Shown piece by piece: positions 54,078 through 62,115 of a stretch of DNA of 64,000 nucleotides (the stretch's first letter is position 1; every line of letters starts with the position of its first letter). The position numbers were made by a program, and so were the translations under genes. The notes below the pieces were generated by a model. The model worked only from the letters and a program-made list of their open reading frames with translations, was not told where the DNA came from and did no database searches. This DNA is from Prevotella sp. Rep29. Its GTDB lineage: Bacteria > Bacteroidota > Bacteroidia > Bacteroidales > Bacteroidaceae. The stretch covers positions 2,294,001 through 2,358,000 of the forward strand of contig NZ_CP047159.1 in assembly GCF_019551475.1 (NCBI RefSeq), written 5' to 3'.

Positions 54078-54117
54078 AATCGGCATCAATCTTTCGGAAG
54101 GTTGATGCCGATTTATT
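54078..54117 (+). terminator. Terminator after the HD phosphohydrolase gene
   Basis: AATCGGCATCAA (54078-54089) pairs with TTGATGCCGATT (54102-54113), followed by TATT. It lies 10 bp after the stop. Confidence 0.7.
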
Positions 54118-54168
54118 AATAATCCTTAAAAATGTAAGCATTTGTAAGAGATTACAACCAACAAAGAT

Positions 54169-54176
54169 TAACTTTG
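54169..54176 (+). promoter_or_regulatory. -7 box of the FadL-type porin gene
   Basis: TAACTTTG followed by C, 29 bp upstream of the ATG at 54205. The nearest TTTG is about 24 bp upstream, a little far. Confidence 0.55.
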
Positions 54177-54204
54177 CAAACAATTTTTAAAATATCATTA
54201 TAGA

Positions 54205-55734
54205 ATGAATCGAGTTACCCTAAGCTGTATAGCTTTATTTTTCATGACATCGACCACGTTGTTTGCAGGTGGTCTTCTTACAAACACGAACCAGAGTATT
54301 CACTTTAACCGTATGTTTGCCCGTGAAGGAACGATAGGCATAGACGGTGTTTACAGTAACCCGGCAGGCGTTGCTTTCCTGAGCAACGGATTCCACCTCT
54401 CGCTCAACAACCAGAGTGCATTCCAGACACGTACCATTTGGAGCGGAATGGAGGTACACGGATTGGAGGGAACACCTTTCCACAAGCCATTCATGCTGAA
54501 TGGCGGCGACGAGAAGGGCATCAAGAAATTCAAAGGAGAGGCTTCTGCACCGATTATCCCATCCGTCCAGGCTGCATACAACACCAACAAGTGGGGCTTC
54601 CAGGCAAGTTTTGCCATGGTTGGAGGAGGAGGAAAGGCAACCTTCAACGACGGTCTCGGCTCGTTCGAACGCACAATAGCACTCATCCCTATGGCACTCC
54701 ATCAATTGGGCATGTCCGCCGAAACTCCAGCCTACTCGGTAAGCAGCTATCTGCACGGGCAGCAATATATTTTCGGATTCCAGCTGGGTGCTACCTATAA
54801 AATCAATTCCAACCTCGCTGTCTATGGAGGATTGCGTTTCAACTACGTACTCAACAAATACGAAGGAAACATCACCAACATCTCTGCGAATATCGGAAAC
54901 AATCACGAAAACATGTATGACTACCTCGGTATCAAGGAAACGGAGATTGCCGAAGGTATCGCCCTTCTCAGGCAGGCGGCAGCTGCTGCTACCGACCCTG
55001 CTGTGAAGGCGAGATACGAACAGCAGATTGCACAATACACACAAATGGGACAAACCGTCTCGGGAGCACGCACCATGATGGCTGACAAGTATCTGGAATG
55101 TACACAGACGGGATGGTGCATCGCACCTGTCATCGGTATTGACTAGAAATGGAACAAACTGAACATCGGAGCGCGCTATGAGTTCACGACGAAATTCCAT
55201 ATCCAAAACGATACCAAGCGCGACGACACCGGACTTTTCGCCCACGGCGTGAACACACCGAGCGACCTGCCGGGACTGTTCACCATCGGTGCACAATACG
55301 AATTTCTCCCACAACTGCGCGCAAGTATCGGTTATCACTACTTCTTCGACAAAGATGCGCGTATGGCAAACGACAAGCAACGCCTCCTCTCAGGCAACAC
55401 GCAAGAATATCTGGCGGGAGTGGAATACGACATCAACGATGTCATACAAGTGAGTATCGGCGGACAGAAGACAAACTACGGACTGGGCAATGGAGGCTAC
55501 CTCAGCGACATGAGTTTTGTCACCAGCAGCTATTCCATCGGATTTGGTGCCGGCATCAAGGTGGCAAAGAACATGCAGCTCAACATTGCCTACTTCTGGA
55601 CGACATACGACCACTTCAAGAAAACGGAGGAAAAGACTTTCGAACTGGCAGGAAACAGTATCGCAACGACCTGCACCGACGAGTTCACAAGAACCAACAA
55701 GGTGTTTGGAATAGGACTTGATATTGACTTCTGA
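54205..55734 (+). pseudogene. OmpP1/FadL/TodX-type outer-membrane transporter gene with an in-frame TAG
   Basis: From the ATG at 54205: signal peptide (MNRVTLSCIALFFMTSTTLF, cleavage after AG), then the hatch and barrel of a FadL-type channel (GIDGVYSNPAGVAFLSNGFH), which takes up hydrophobic compounds. TAG at 55144-55146 stops the frame at codon 314; the same frame then reads KWNKLNIGARYEFTTKFHIQ and runs through the C-terminal barrel strands to the stop at 55734 (GIGLDIDF, typical end). Restored length is about 509 residues. Loss of the C-terminal strands should prevent barrel assembly. It is the second in-frame TAG in this window, so readthrough or sequencing error should be considered. 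Confidence 0.85.
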
Positions 55735-55758
55735 TATATTGAAAACAAGAACAAAACG

Positions 55759-55789
55759 GAGAGCGGAGAAGTTTTTCTTCGCTCTTTTT
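55759..55789 (+). terminator. Terminator after the FadL-type gene
   Basis: An AGAGCG(g)AGAAG/CTTCGCTCT stem is followed by TTTTT, 25 bp after the stop. Confidence 0.65.
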
Positions 55790-55791
55790 AT

Positions 55792-55984
55792 CCCAAATCG
55801 GTCATTAGACTTTGCATTCAGAGTATTGTTTGCTTTGTGCAGATGTCTTCAATCTTTCTCGATGGCGTAGCAGGCTACGGTGAGAGGAAGGTTGGAGGCA
55901 GATGCCGAAGCAAATGATACTATGACACGAAGAGCAGGACATCAGCACTAAAATATCTTATTGCGTTCTAATGACCGATTTGGG
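55792..55984. repeat. 193-bp element with perfect 18-bp terminal inverted repeats (MITE-like)
   Basis: CCCAAATCGGTCATTAGA (55792-55809) and its exact complement (55967-55984) bound a 157-bp interior. The interior itself shows imperfect inverted similarity (TATTGTTTGCTT against the complement of AAGCAAATGATA). It has no coding content and fills the space between two convergent genes. Confidence 0.8.
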
Positions 55985-56012
55985 TTTATTTCTAACCAAT
56001 CATGTTTTGGGA

Positions 56013-58289
56013 TTATTGCGGATCTACATCGAAATAAATCTGCACTGTGCTCCAACGCTTGTCGCCTTCCAACGCAGCCTGTGCCTGCCAGAGACAGCGA
56101 CGAGCGACAGCGAGGTCAAAACCATTTTCGATTTTAAGCACAATCTTTCGGATATGCATGGTCTTCACTTTCGCAACCGAAGGCTTGTCGGGACCTAACA
56201 CACGATTTCCGAACCACGAGCGAAGCTGTTCGGCAAGCGTCTGCGCTGCCCGCTCTACCACACTCTCGTGGCGATGCCGCACGAAAGCATAAATCAAACG
56301 GAAGAACGGTGGGTAGCGAAACATTTTCCGTTCTTCCAATATTTCTTTATAGCACGACAGATAATCGTTGTTGACAATATGGCTGACGACGGGAAGTTCT
56401 TTTTGCTGTGTCTGCAGAATCACACGCCCACGCCGTCCTTTCCGTCCTGCCCGTCCGCTTACCTGCGTCATCATCATAAACGCATATTCGTATGCCCGGA
56501 AGTCAGGATAATTGAGCATACTGTCTGCATTCATGATACCTACAACCGACACGTGGTCGAAATCCAAGCCCTTCGAAATCATCTGAGTACCTATCAACAG
56601 ATTGGTCTTCCCTGCGGAAAAGTCGCTGATGATACGCTCATAGGCACTACGTGTGCGGGTCGTATCCAAATCCATTCGGGCTATGCGTGCCTCAGGAAAG
56701 AGCTGACCGATTTGTTCTTCAATCTTCTCGGTACCGATTCCGCGCTGCCGAATTTCCTGACTGCCGCATGAAGGACACTTCTCCGGTACAAAATAGGTGT
56801 GCCCGCAATAGTGGCACGTGAGTGCATTCAGGCGCTTATGATAGGTCAGCGACACATCGCAATTCTGACATTTTGGTACCCATCCGCAATCCTTGCAGGT
56901 GACCATCGGCGCAAAACCACGCCGGTTCTGAAACAAAATGACCTGTTCGCCTGCCGACAATGCCTCGCGAACAGCCTCCAGCAAGTCGTTCGAGAACGCT
57001 CCCACCGTCAACTTGCGGTGATAGCGGTCTTTCATGTCCACCACATGTATCTCCGGCAACCGTATGTCCTGATAGCGCGTAGTGAGCGTTACCATTCCAT
57101 ATTTCCCCGATTGGGCATTATAAAAGCTTTCAAGCGATGGCGTCGCCGTTCCCAAGACCACCTTTGCCTTCTGATACATGGCGGCAAGGACGATGGCAGC
57201 CGAACGGGCATGGTAGCGCGGTGCCGGGTCCTGTTGCTTGAAAGAGGTCTCGTGTTCCTCGTCAACAATCACGAGTCCAAGTTTCCGGAACGGCAGGAAA
57301 ACAGCCGAACGGGCACCAAGAATCACGTCATAAGGATCGTCGGAAAGCTGTTTCTGCCATATTTCCACACGCTCGGCATCGCTGTATTTGGAGTGATAGA
57401 TGCCAAGCCGGTTGCCAAACACCTTGCGAAGACGCGCCATCATCTGCACGGTCAGGGCTATTTCCGGCAAGAGATAGAGCACTTGCCGACCCTCATCAAT
57501 GGCTTTCCGAATGAGATGGATGTAGATTTCCGTCTTTCCCGATGATGTCACGCCATGCAAAAGCACCACATTCTTCTTCCGATGCAGCGAAACAATTTCG
57601 TCATACGCCTGCTGCTGTGCCTCGCTCAGAGACTTAATCTGATTGAAATGCGGTTCTCCTCCTTTGTTGAGTCTTCCCACCTCATGCTCAAAAGGTTGCA
57701 GGAGTTTTCGCTTGACGAGGTTTCTATAGGTGGCCATCGTGCTCCGACTCTCGTTCAAAAGCTCCTCACGGGTCAGCGAGAAAGAGGGCAGCCAAGCATG
57801 GAAATCTTCGCTGGAGCAACGCTGTCGTGCCATGTTGAGAAAACTTTGGAACAGTTTCAGTTGTGCGGGCGTTTGTTTCAGCGATTCCGTTATCTGGCTG
57901 ACGGCTGATGCTGTGTAGACATCCGGTGACAAGCGCACTCTCGTCTCCGTTTTCGGTCGATAGCCGTCCTCTGCCTTCAAGCCTGCAGGAAGGGCGGCTT
58001 TATACACATCGCCGAGCGGAGAGAGATAATAATCAGCCACCCACTCCCAAAGCTTCAACTGCTCGGGCAACAGGACTGGCTGCTCGTCAAGCACACTCTC
58101 TATCTCTTTACAGTCGAAACCGGGAGCCTCCTCATGCATCCGCACCGCCACACCAGTATAATGTTTGCTGCGACCGAGTGGAACCAGCACGCGCATACCT
58201 GGCAGCAACCGTTCTGCCAACATCGGCGGAACGATGTACGTAAAAACGCCTTCGAGTGGAAGGGGGAGAATGACTTCGACGTATTTCAT
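56013..58289 (-). CDS. priA: Primosomal protein N' (replication restart helicase PriA)
   Basis: The ATG at 58289 (MKYVEVILPLPLEGVFTYIV) gives 758 residues. The N-terminal 3'-end-binding domain is followed by Walker A LHGVTSSGKTEIYIHL, DEEH box LVIVDEEHETSFKQQ and GTATPSLESFY. The zinc modules are CKDCGWVPKCQNCDVSLTYH, CHYCG and CPSCGS, then helicase motifs V and VI (LIGTQMISKGLDF, SGRAGRKGRRG). PriA reloads the replisome at stalled forks. It stands alone on the minus strand. Confidence 0.96.
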   Translation of the reverse strand: MKYVEVILPLPLEGVFTYIVPPMLAERLLPGMRVLVPLGRSKHYTGVAVRMHEEAPGFDCKEIESVLDEQPVLLPEQLKLWEWVADYYLSPLGDVYKAALPAGLKAEDGYRPKTETRVRLSPDVYTASAVSQITESLKQTPAQLKLFQSFLNMARQRCSSEDFHAWLPSFSLTREELLNESRSTMATYRNLVKRKLLQPFEHEVGRLNKGGEPHFNQIKSLSEAQQQAYDEIVSLHRKKNVVLLHGVTSSGKTEIYIHLIRKAIDEGRQVLYLLPEIALTVQMMARLRKVFGNRLGIYHSKYSDAERVEIWQKQLSDDPYDVILGARSAVFLPFRKLGLVIVDEEHETSFKQQDPAPRYHARSAAIVLAAMYQKAKVVLGTATPSLESFYNAQSGKYGMVTLTTRYQDIRLPEIHVVDMKDRYHRKLTVGAFSNDLLEAVREALSAGEQVILFQNRRGFAPMVTCKDCGWVPKCQNCDVSLTYHKRLNALTCHYCGHTYFVPEKCPSCGSQEIRQRGIGTEKIEEQIGQLFPEARIARMDLDTTRTRSAYERIISDFSAGKTNLLIGTQMISKGLDFDHVSVVGIMNADSMLNYPDFRAYEYAFMMMTQVSGRAGRKGRRGRVILQTQQKELPVVSHIVNNDYLSCYKEILEERKMFRYPPFFRLIYAFVRHRHESVVERAAQTLAEQLRSWFGNRVLGPDKPSVAKVKTMHIRKIVLKIENGFDLAVARRCLWQAQAALEGDKRWSTVQIYFDVDPQ

Positions 58290-58386
58290 CCGGCAGTTTC
58301 TTTCCTTTTTATAAAATTGGCGAGTCAACAAAGAGGACTTCTGCAGCCCCGACTTGCCAACCCGCCAACATGAAGTTTCTCAAAAA

Positions 58387-59574
58387 CTATTTCAGTACAC
58401 CGAGTTCTTTACCCACTTTGATAAAGGCATTGATGCAACGGTCAAGCTGTTCGCGATTGTGTCCGGCACTGATCTGCACACGGATACGCGCCTGGTCTTT
58501 CGGAACCACGGGGTAGTAGAAGCCCGTCACGTAGATTCCCTCTTCCTGCATCTTCGCAGCATACACCTGAGAAAGCTTGGCATCGTAGAGCATCACGGCA
58601 CAGATGGCACTCTGCGTCGGCTTGATATCGAAGCCTGCAGCCATCATCTTGTCGCGGAAATAGTTCACGTTCTCCACCAAGCGGTCGTGAATCTCATTGC
58701 TCTCTTTCAGCATCTTGAACACCTCGAGGCTGGCACCGATAATGGCGGGAGCCAGAGAGTTGGAGAAGAGATAGGGACGGGAGCGCTGACGCAGCAGGTC
58801 GATAATCTCCTTGCGACCGGTAGTGAATCCGCCGAGGGCACCGCCGAACGACTTTCCGAGCGTACCGGTATAGATATCCACGCGTCCGTAAGTGTTGTAG
58901 AACTCACTCACACCGTGACCCGTCGCACCGACAACACCTGCCGAGTGGCTTTCGTCCACCATCACGAGGGCATCGTACTTCTCTGCCAGGTCGCAAATCT
59001 TATCCATCGGTGCCACATTGCCGTCCATCGAGAACACGCCGTCGGTCACGATGATGCGGAAACGCTGTGCCTGAGCCTCCTGCAGACATTTCTCCAGTTC
59101 GCCCATATCGGCATTTGCATAACGGTAACGCTTTGCCTTACACAGGCGCACACCGTCAATGATAGACGCATGATTCAGCGCGTCGCTGATGATGGCATCC
59201 TCTTCCGTGAACAACGGTTCAAACACACCACCGTTGGCATCGAAACATGCAGCATAGAGAATCGTGTCTTCCGTCTTGAAATAATCACTGATAGCCGCTT
59301 CGAGCTCCTTGTGAATATCCTGTGTTCCGCAGATGAAACGGACAGACGACATACCATATCCGCGACGATCCATCATCTTCTTCGCTCCCTCAATGAGGCG
59401 CGGATGATTGGAAAGCCCGAGATAGTTGTTCGCACAAAAGTTCAAGACCTCCTTACCTTTTACCTGAATGGCAGCCTGCTGCTGACTTTCAATCAGGCGT
59501 TCTTCCTTGTAAAGTCCCGCATCCTTGATTTCCTGCAAGGTCTGTGCGAGATGTTCTTTCATTTTTCCGTACAT
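58387..59574 (-). CDS. kbl: Glycine C-acetyltransferase (2-amino-3-ketobutyrate CoA ligase)
   Basis: 395 residues, the usual length. This is an alpha-oxoamine synthase of fold type I: NFCANNYLGLSNHPRLIEGA near the N-terminus, CFDANGGVFEPLF, then VMVDESHSAGVVGATGHG and the PLP lysine in TGTLGKSFGGALGG near 245. It makes 2-amino-3-ketobutyrate from glycine and acetyl-CoA, or runs the reverse in threonine breakdown. No threonine dehydrogenase gene is adjacent. An alternative start is ATG at 59562 (MKEHLAQ). Confidence 0.94.
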   Translation of the reverse strand: MYGKMKEHLAQTLQEIKDAGLYKEERLIESQQQAAIQVKGKEVLNFCANNYLGLSNHPRLIEGAKKMMDRRGYGMSSVRFICGTQDIHKELEAAISDYFKTEDTILYAACFDANGGVFEPLFTEEDAIISDALNHASIIDGVRLCKAKRYRYANADMGELEKCLQEAQAQRFRIIVTDGVFSMDGNVAPMDKICDLAEKYDALVMVDESHSAGVVGATGHGVSEFYNTYGRVDIYTGTLGKSFGGALGGFTTGRKEIIDLLRQRSRPYLFSNSLAPAIIGASLEVFKMLKESNEIHDRLVENVNYFRDKMMAAGFDIKPTQSAICAVMLYDAKLSQVYAAKMQEEGIYVTGFYYPVVPKDQARIRVQISAGHNREQLDRCINAFIKVGKELGVLK

Positions 59575-59653
59575 AACTTAAATTGATTTATGATTGATTT
59601 TAAGGTTTCTCATCATCTTTTCCGATAAAGACAGATGGCTTCCATCATTGATG

Positions 59654-59661
59654 CAAAGGTA
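59654..59661 (-). promoter_or_regulatory. -7 box of kbl
   Basis: TACCTTTG on the minus strand, about 80 bp upstream of the kbl start. Confidence 0.6.
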
Positions 59662-59784
59662 CAAAAAATATCATATTAAAGAAATGTTATTGTGAAAAAG
59701 TTGATTTCCCGGTACACATTATTATATATAAGCAACCTTTACGCTCGCAAAAAAACTTTCTTCCACATATTCCTTCCTCACAAA

Positions 59785-59816
59785 TTTGGGTGATTAGATT
59801 CTTTTTCTTATCTTTG
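59785..59816 (+). promoter_or_regulatory. Promoter of the small exported protein gene
   Basis: TTTG at 59785-59788 and TATCTTTG at 59809-59816 are 20 bp apart, an exact Bacteroidetes promoter match, 27 bp before the ATG at 59844. Confidence 0.75.
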
Positions 59817-59843
59817 TGATGCACAACAACACCATTTTTGACT

Positions 59844-60269
59844 ATGAAAAAGAAAATTCTTTTTGCGACTGTCGCTTTAGCTGTCATGGCGATTGCCTGT
59901 CTCTCTTTCGCGATGACTGACGGGAAAAGACCTAAGCTAAAAAACACCAAATGGGAACATAAGACGGAGATGTTTGTGGCTGATGCCGGCACTCAAACCA
60001 TCACGATGACCTTTGAATTTACGACGAAAAAGGACGTGACATTCACTTTCCATTCCTACCTCCCAGCCCATCCGGCAATGTACCGAAACAGCGACGGCAC
60101 CGTTGACGTCATTCCCGCCAGGGAATCGTCTTATTCGAAGAAAGGGACCTATAAGGTGAAGGGCTCGAAAATCAAAGTGACGTGGGAGGATGAGTCCACG
60201 GAAGACCTCCAGTTCACAGCTAATGCCATCGTTCAATATGGGAAAGAATTTACGCAAGTGAATGAATAA
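59844..60269 (+). CDS. Small exported protein, unknown function
   Basis: The ATG at 59844 gives 141 residues; a TTG two codons earlier is not needed. The signal peptide is MKKKILFATVALAVMAIACL, with a Cys at position 19 that might act as a lipoprotein site although the flanking box (AIACLS) is weak. The mature part has strand-rich segments ITMTFEFTTKKDVTFTFHSY and KGTYKVKGSKIKVTWEDEST, like small beta-sandwich periplasmic proteins of Bacteroidetes. It has its own strong promoter. No family assigned. Confidence 0.8.
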   Translation: MKKKILFATVALAVMAIACLSFAMTDGKRPKLKNTKWEHKTEMFVADAGTQTITMTFEFTTKKDVTFTFHSYLPAHPAMYRNSDGTVDVIPARESSYSKKGTYKVKGSKIKVTWEDESTEDLQFTANAIVQYGKEFTQVNE

Positions 60270-60276
60270 GCCGTTC

Positions 60277-60350
60277 GGCGGATACATCAATCCGCCCCTA
60301 CAAAGTGCCATCCGAACCTCATGGCGTAGGGGCGGATCAATGTATCCGCC
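60277..60350. repeat. Near-perfect 25-bp inverted repeat hairpin
   Basis: GGCGGATACATCAATCCGCC plus CCTAC (from 60277) pairs with GTAGG plus GGCGGATCAATGTATCCGCC (to 60350) around a 24-bp loop. It follows the small exported protein gene directly. It opens the 60270-60830 gap, which also holds the hairpin at 60402-60425 and the module at 60491-60595. Confidence 0.75.
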
Positions 60351-60401
60351 CGCGTATATAATAATACGTATACCCCCTGATTCATATTAAAAACAAAAAA
60401 T

Positions 60402-60425
60402 CTCCAGCGTTTCGCAACGCCGGAG
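60402..60425. terminator. Hairpin CTCCAGCGTT/AACGCCGGAG
   Basis: A ten-base stem with one mismatch and a TCGC loop, preceded by an A-run (a T-run on the minus strand). It fits a minus-strand terminator for the Crp/Fnr gene or a structured repeat. Confidence 0.4.
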
Positions 60426-60490
60426 ACTCGTAAAAAACTAGATAATAATAAAATGATGTAAATAAAGTTATCTTGCGGGAGAAGATGTCT

Positions 60491-60595
60491 GTTTCACAAC
60501 AGACGGCGAAAAAGTTTTTCTCCCTCCAGAGTTTTATGAGTGGGCGAAATGCCTCACGGCATCTCTTTTGCCCACAGAAATATTATAAAGCAATG
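60491..60595 (+). repeat. Leader-like repeat module, copy A
   Basis: Ordered blocks GTTTCACAACAG (60491), GCGAAAAAG (60506), GCCTCACG (60551, inside a GTGGGC/GCCCAC hairpin 60540-60575) and ATGAAAA (60593). Copy B at 61607-61737 has the same blocks in the same order. The ATG would open a 16-codon frame. Confidence 0.5.
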
Positions 60596-60830
60596 AAAAT
60601 ATACTTATCTTGTGGGGAGTGCGGGGAATCCACGGGCACATAGCGTCACATGAATTCCGCCCTCGAAGACAGGAACAGACATGAGTTTGTTTATCAAATC
60701 TAAATCCTTTAACATCTTTTCTTACCCTTTCCCTTGCACCAGACAAAAGTACCTGTTCTGACCGTTCCCGTTCCTCGTTCTGTTGGGGATTGCAAATCCC
60801 CAACAACGGAAGGGGAATAGGGCTTTAGGC

Positions 60831-61463
60831 TCATTCCTCCTTCCGCAGCTCTATCCCATTCAAGGTTCTTTCGACAATCCCTTCATCTTTCAGTTCGGAG
60901 AGGACACGGGAGAGTGACGAACGCGACACGCTCAGTCGGCGCGCCAAGAGTTCAACATTCTTTATCGGTTCATCATCTTTTAGCATGTGATAGAGTACCC
61001 GTTCCTTGAGCGACAGCAATGCAAATTCTCTCAAGCGTTTGCTAAGAAAATGTATGCGTTCACTCTGTATGATGATGAAGTTCATCATGATTTGCTTGTG
61101 AGTGTGCATCATATCCGAAAATTCCGTGCCATTGATATACATCAGCAGGCAATCGGTTTCGGCAATGATGTTCACCGGATAATGATGATCGGAAGCATAC
61201 ACGCTGGCGGGTGCCAGAATGAACGGACAGTCAATCACGTCAACGACCACCTCACTGCCGTCATTATGTACCATGGTTGTGTGCACCTTCCCTTCCACAA
61301 GTACCAGCAGATCGGTAAGTTCATCATCCTCATATGCGATGTGCTCACCTTTACTTTTCTTACGAAGCCTGTAAGGCATTTGTTGTAGCAGTTGGGCGAT
61401 TTCCTCACGCCCATACCCCTCGAACAAAGAAACGTTCATCAATTTCTCTGTCTTTATATCCAT
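60831..61463 (-). CDS. Crp/Fnr-family transcription regulator
   Basis: 210 residues. A cyclic-nucleotide-binding-type beta-roll (about 10-120: LLVLVEGKVHTTMVHNDGSE) has no clear cAMP-contact RxS motif, and there is no Cys cluster for an Fe-S centre, so the signal is unknown. The dimer helix (about 120-150) leads to an HTH_Crp domain with NVELLARRLSVSRSSLSRVL as the recognition helix. Usual length. It stands alone on the minus strand, flanked by the two leader-like repeat modules. Confidence 0.92.
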   Translation of the reverse strand: MDIKTEKLMNVSLFEGYGREEIAQLLQQMPYRLRKKSKGEHIAYEDDELTDLLVLVEGKVHTTMVHNDGSEVVVDVIDCPFILAPASVYASDHHYPVNIIAETDCLLMYINGTEFSDMMHTHKQIMMNFIIIQSERIHFLSKRLREFALLSLKERVLYHMLKDDEPIKNVELLARRLSVSRSSLSRVLSELKDEGIVERTLNGIELRKEE

Positions 61464-61893
61464 AAACTTTTCCTTTCTTTGTTTTATTTAGCTGATGTTT
61501 AAACTAAAATATTTACACTGAGTTCTCAAACGCTGTTTGATACTCTATGTTCATTCCCTCGCCTTCCGTTGGGTTGGGAGATTTCTTTGTTTAAAAAACC
61601 TCCACCGTTTCACAACAGGTAGCGAAAAAGCACCCTCTTTACCGTTTGCTTAATTAAACCTTTTGTGAGAGGCTGCCTCACGACAGCCGTCCTGCCACAA
61701 TCATCTCAAAAAACATGAGTATATAGAGAGAGTAATGAAAAAACATTTATACCGGTTTTATCTCGTATTTGAAGGGGAAGGCATAGAGGATTTCTCCCCT
61801 ACTCCGTTCCCATTTCTTATACATCACTAATGCTTCATTTATCCATTAAGACGATTTCCGATTCCGACAGGCATTCCCGTCTGTTGGCGGAGA
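61464..61893. other. Gene-free stretch with one repeat module
   Basis: I see no supported gene or RNA. Contents: upstream region of the Crp/Fnr gene, the leader-like module copy B (61607-61737), whose ATG opens a frame of about 31 codons, and low-complexity AT sequence. Confidence 0.5.
61607..61737 (+). repeat. Leader-like repeat module, copy B
   Basis: GTTTCACAACAG (61607), GCGAAAAAG (61622, the same 15-bp offset as copy A), GCCTCACG (61675) and ATGAAAA (61735). The spacing between later blocks is 8 and 18 bp longer than in copy A. Confidence 0.5.
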
Positions 61894-62097
61894 CTACAAT
61901 ATATCTTTATCAAAGTCATCGTCGAAGCCGCTCCACACATCCATGCGGCTGAAACCCTCATCCTCTATATCTTCGAAATCCGTACTTTTGCCGAACTGAT
62001 CTCCCGTCCACTCTTCACTGGCAGTAATCGGATGAAATATTTCCACGCAGACGACTTCAATATCGGGTGTTACATATGTCTTTTTATCTTGCTCCAT
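61894..62097 (-). CDS. Short conserved-type peptide (67 aa), unknown function
   Basis: MEQDKKTYVTPDIEVVCVEI then FHPITASEE and an acidic, Gly/Trp/Phe-containing end (WSGFDDDFDKDIL). The start KxYxxPxIEVV...I-x-AS is a pattern I associate with many short Bacteroidales ORFs of unknown role. There is no signal peptide. It follows the LRR surface-protein gene by 18 bp on the same strand, so it is probably in its operon. Confidence 0.6.
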   Translation of the reverse strand: MEQDKKTYVTPDIEVVCVEIFHPITASEEWTGDQFGKSTDFEDIEDEGFSRMDVWSGFDDDFDKDIL

Positions 62098-62115
62098 AGT
62101 TATATATTTTTTTGG

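Noticed and set aside
58354..59586. 410-codon plus-strand ORF antisense to kbl
   Set aside because: It is a shadow of kbl; its His/Val/Leu-rich sequence has no domain.
60534..60806. 90-codon minus-strand ORF in the gap downstream of the Crp/Fnr gene
   Set aside because: It reads through the hairpins of the leader-like module and has no recognisable domain.
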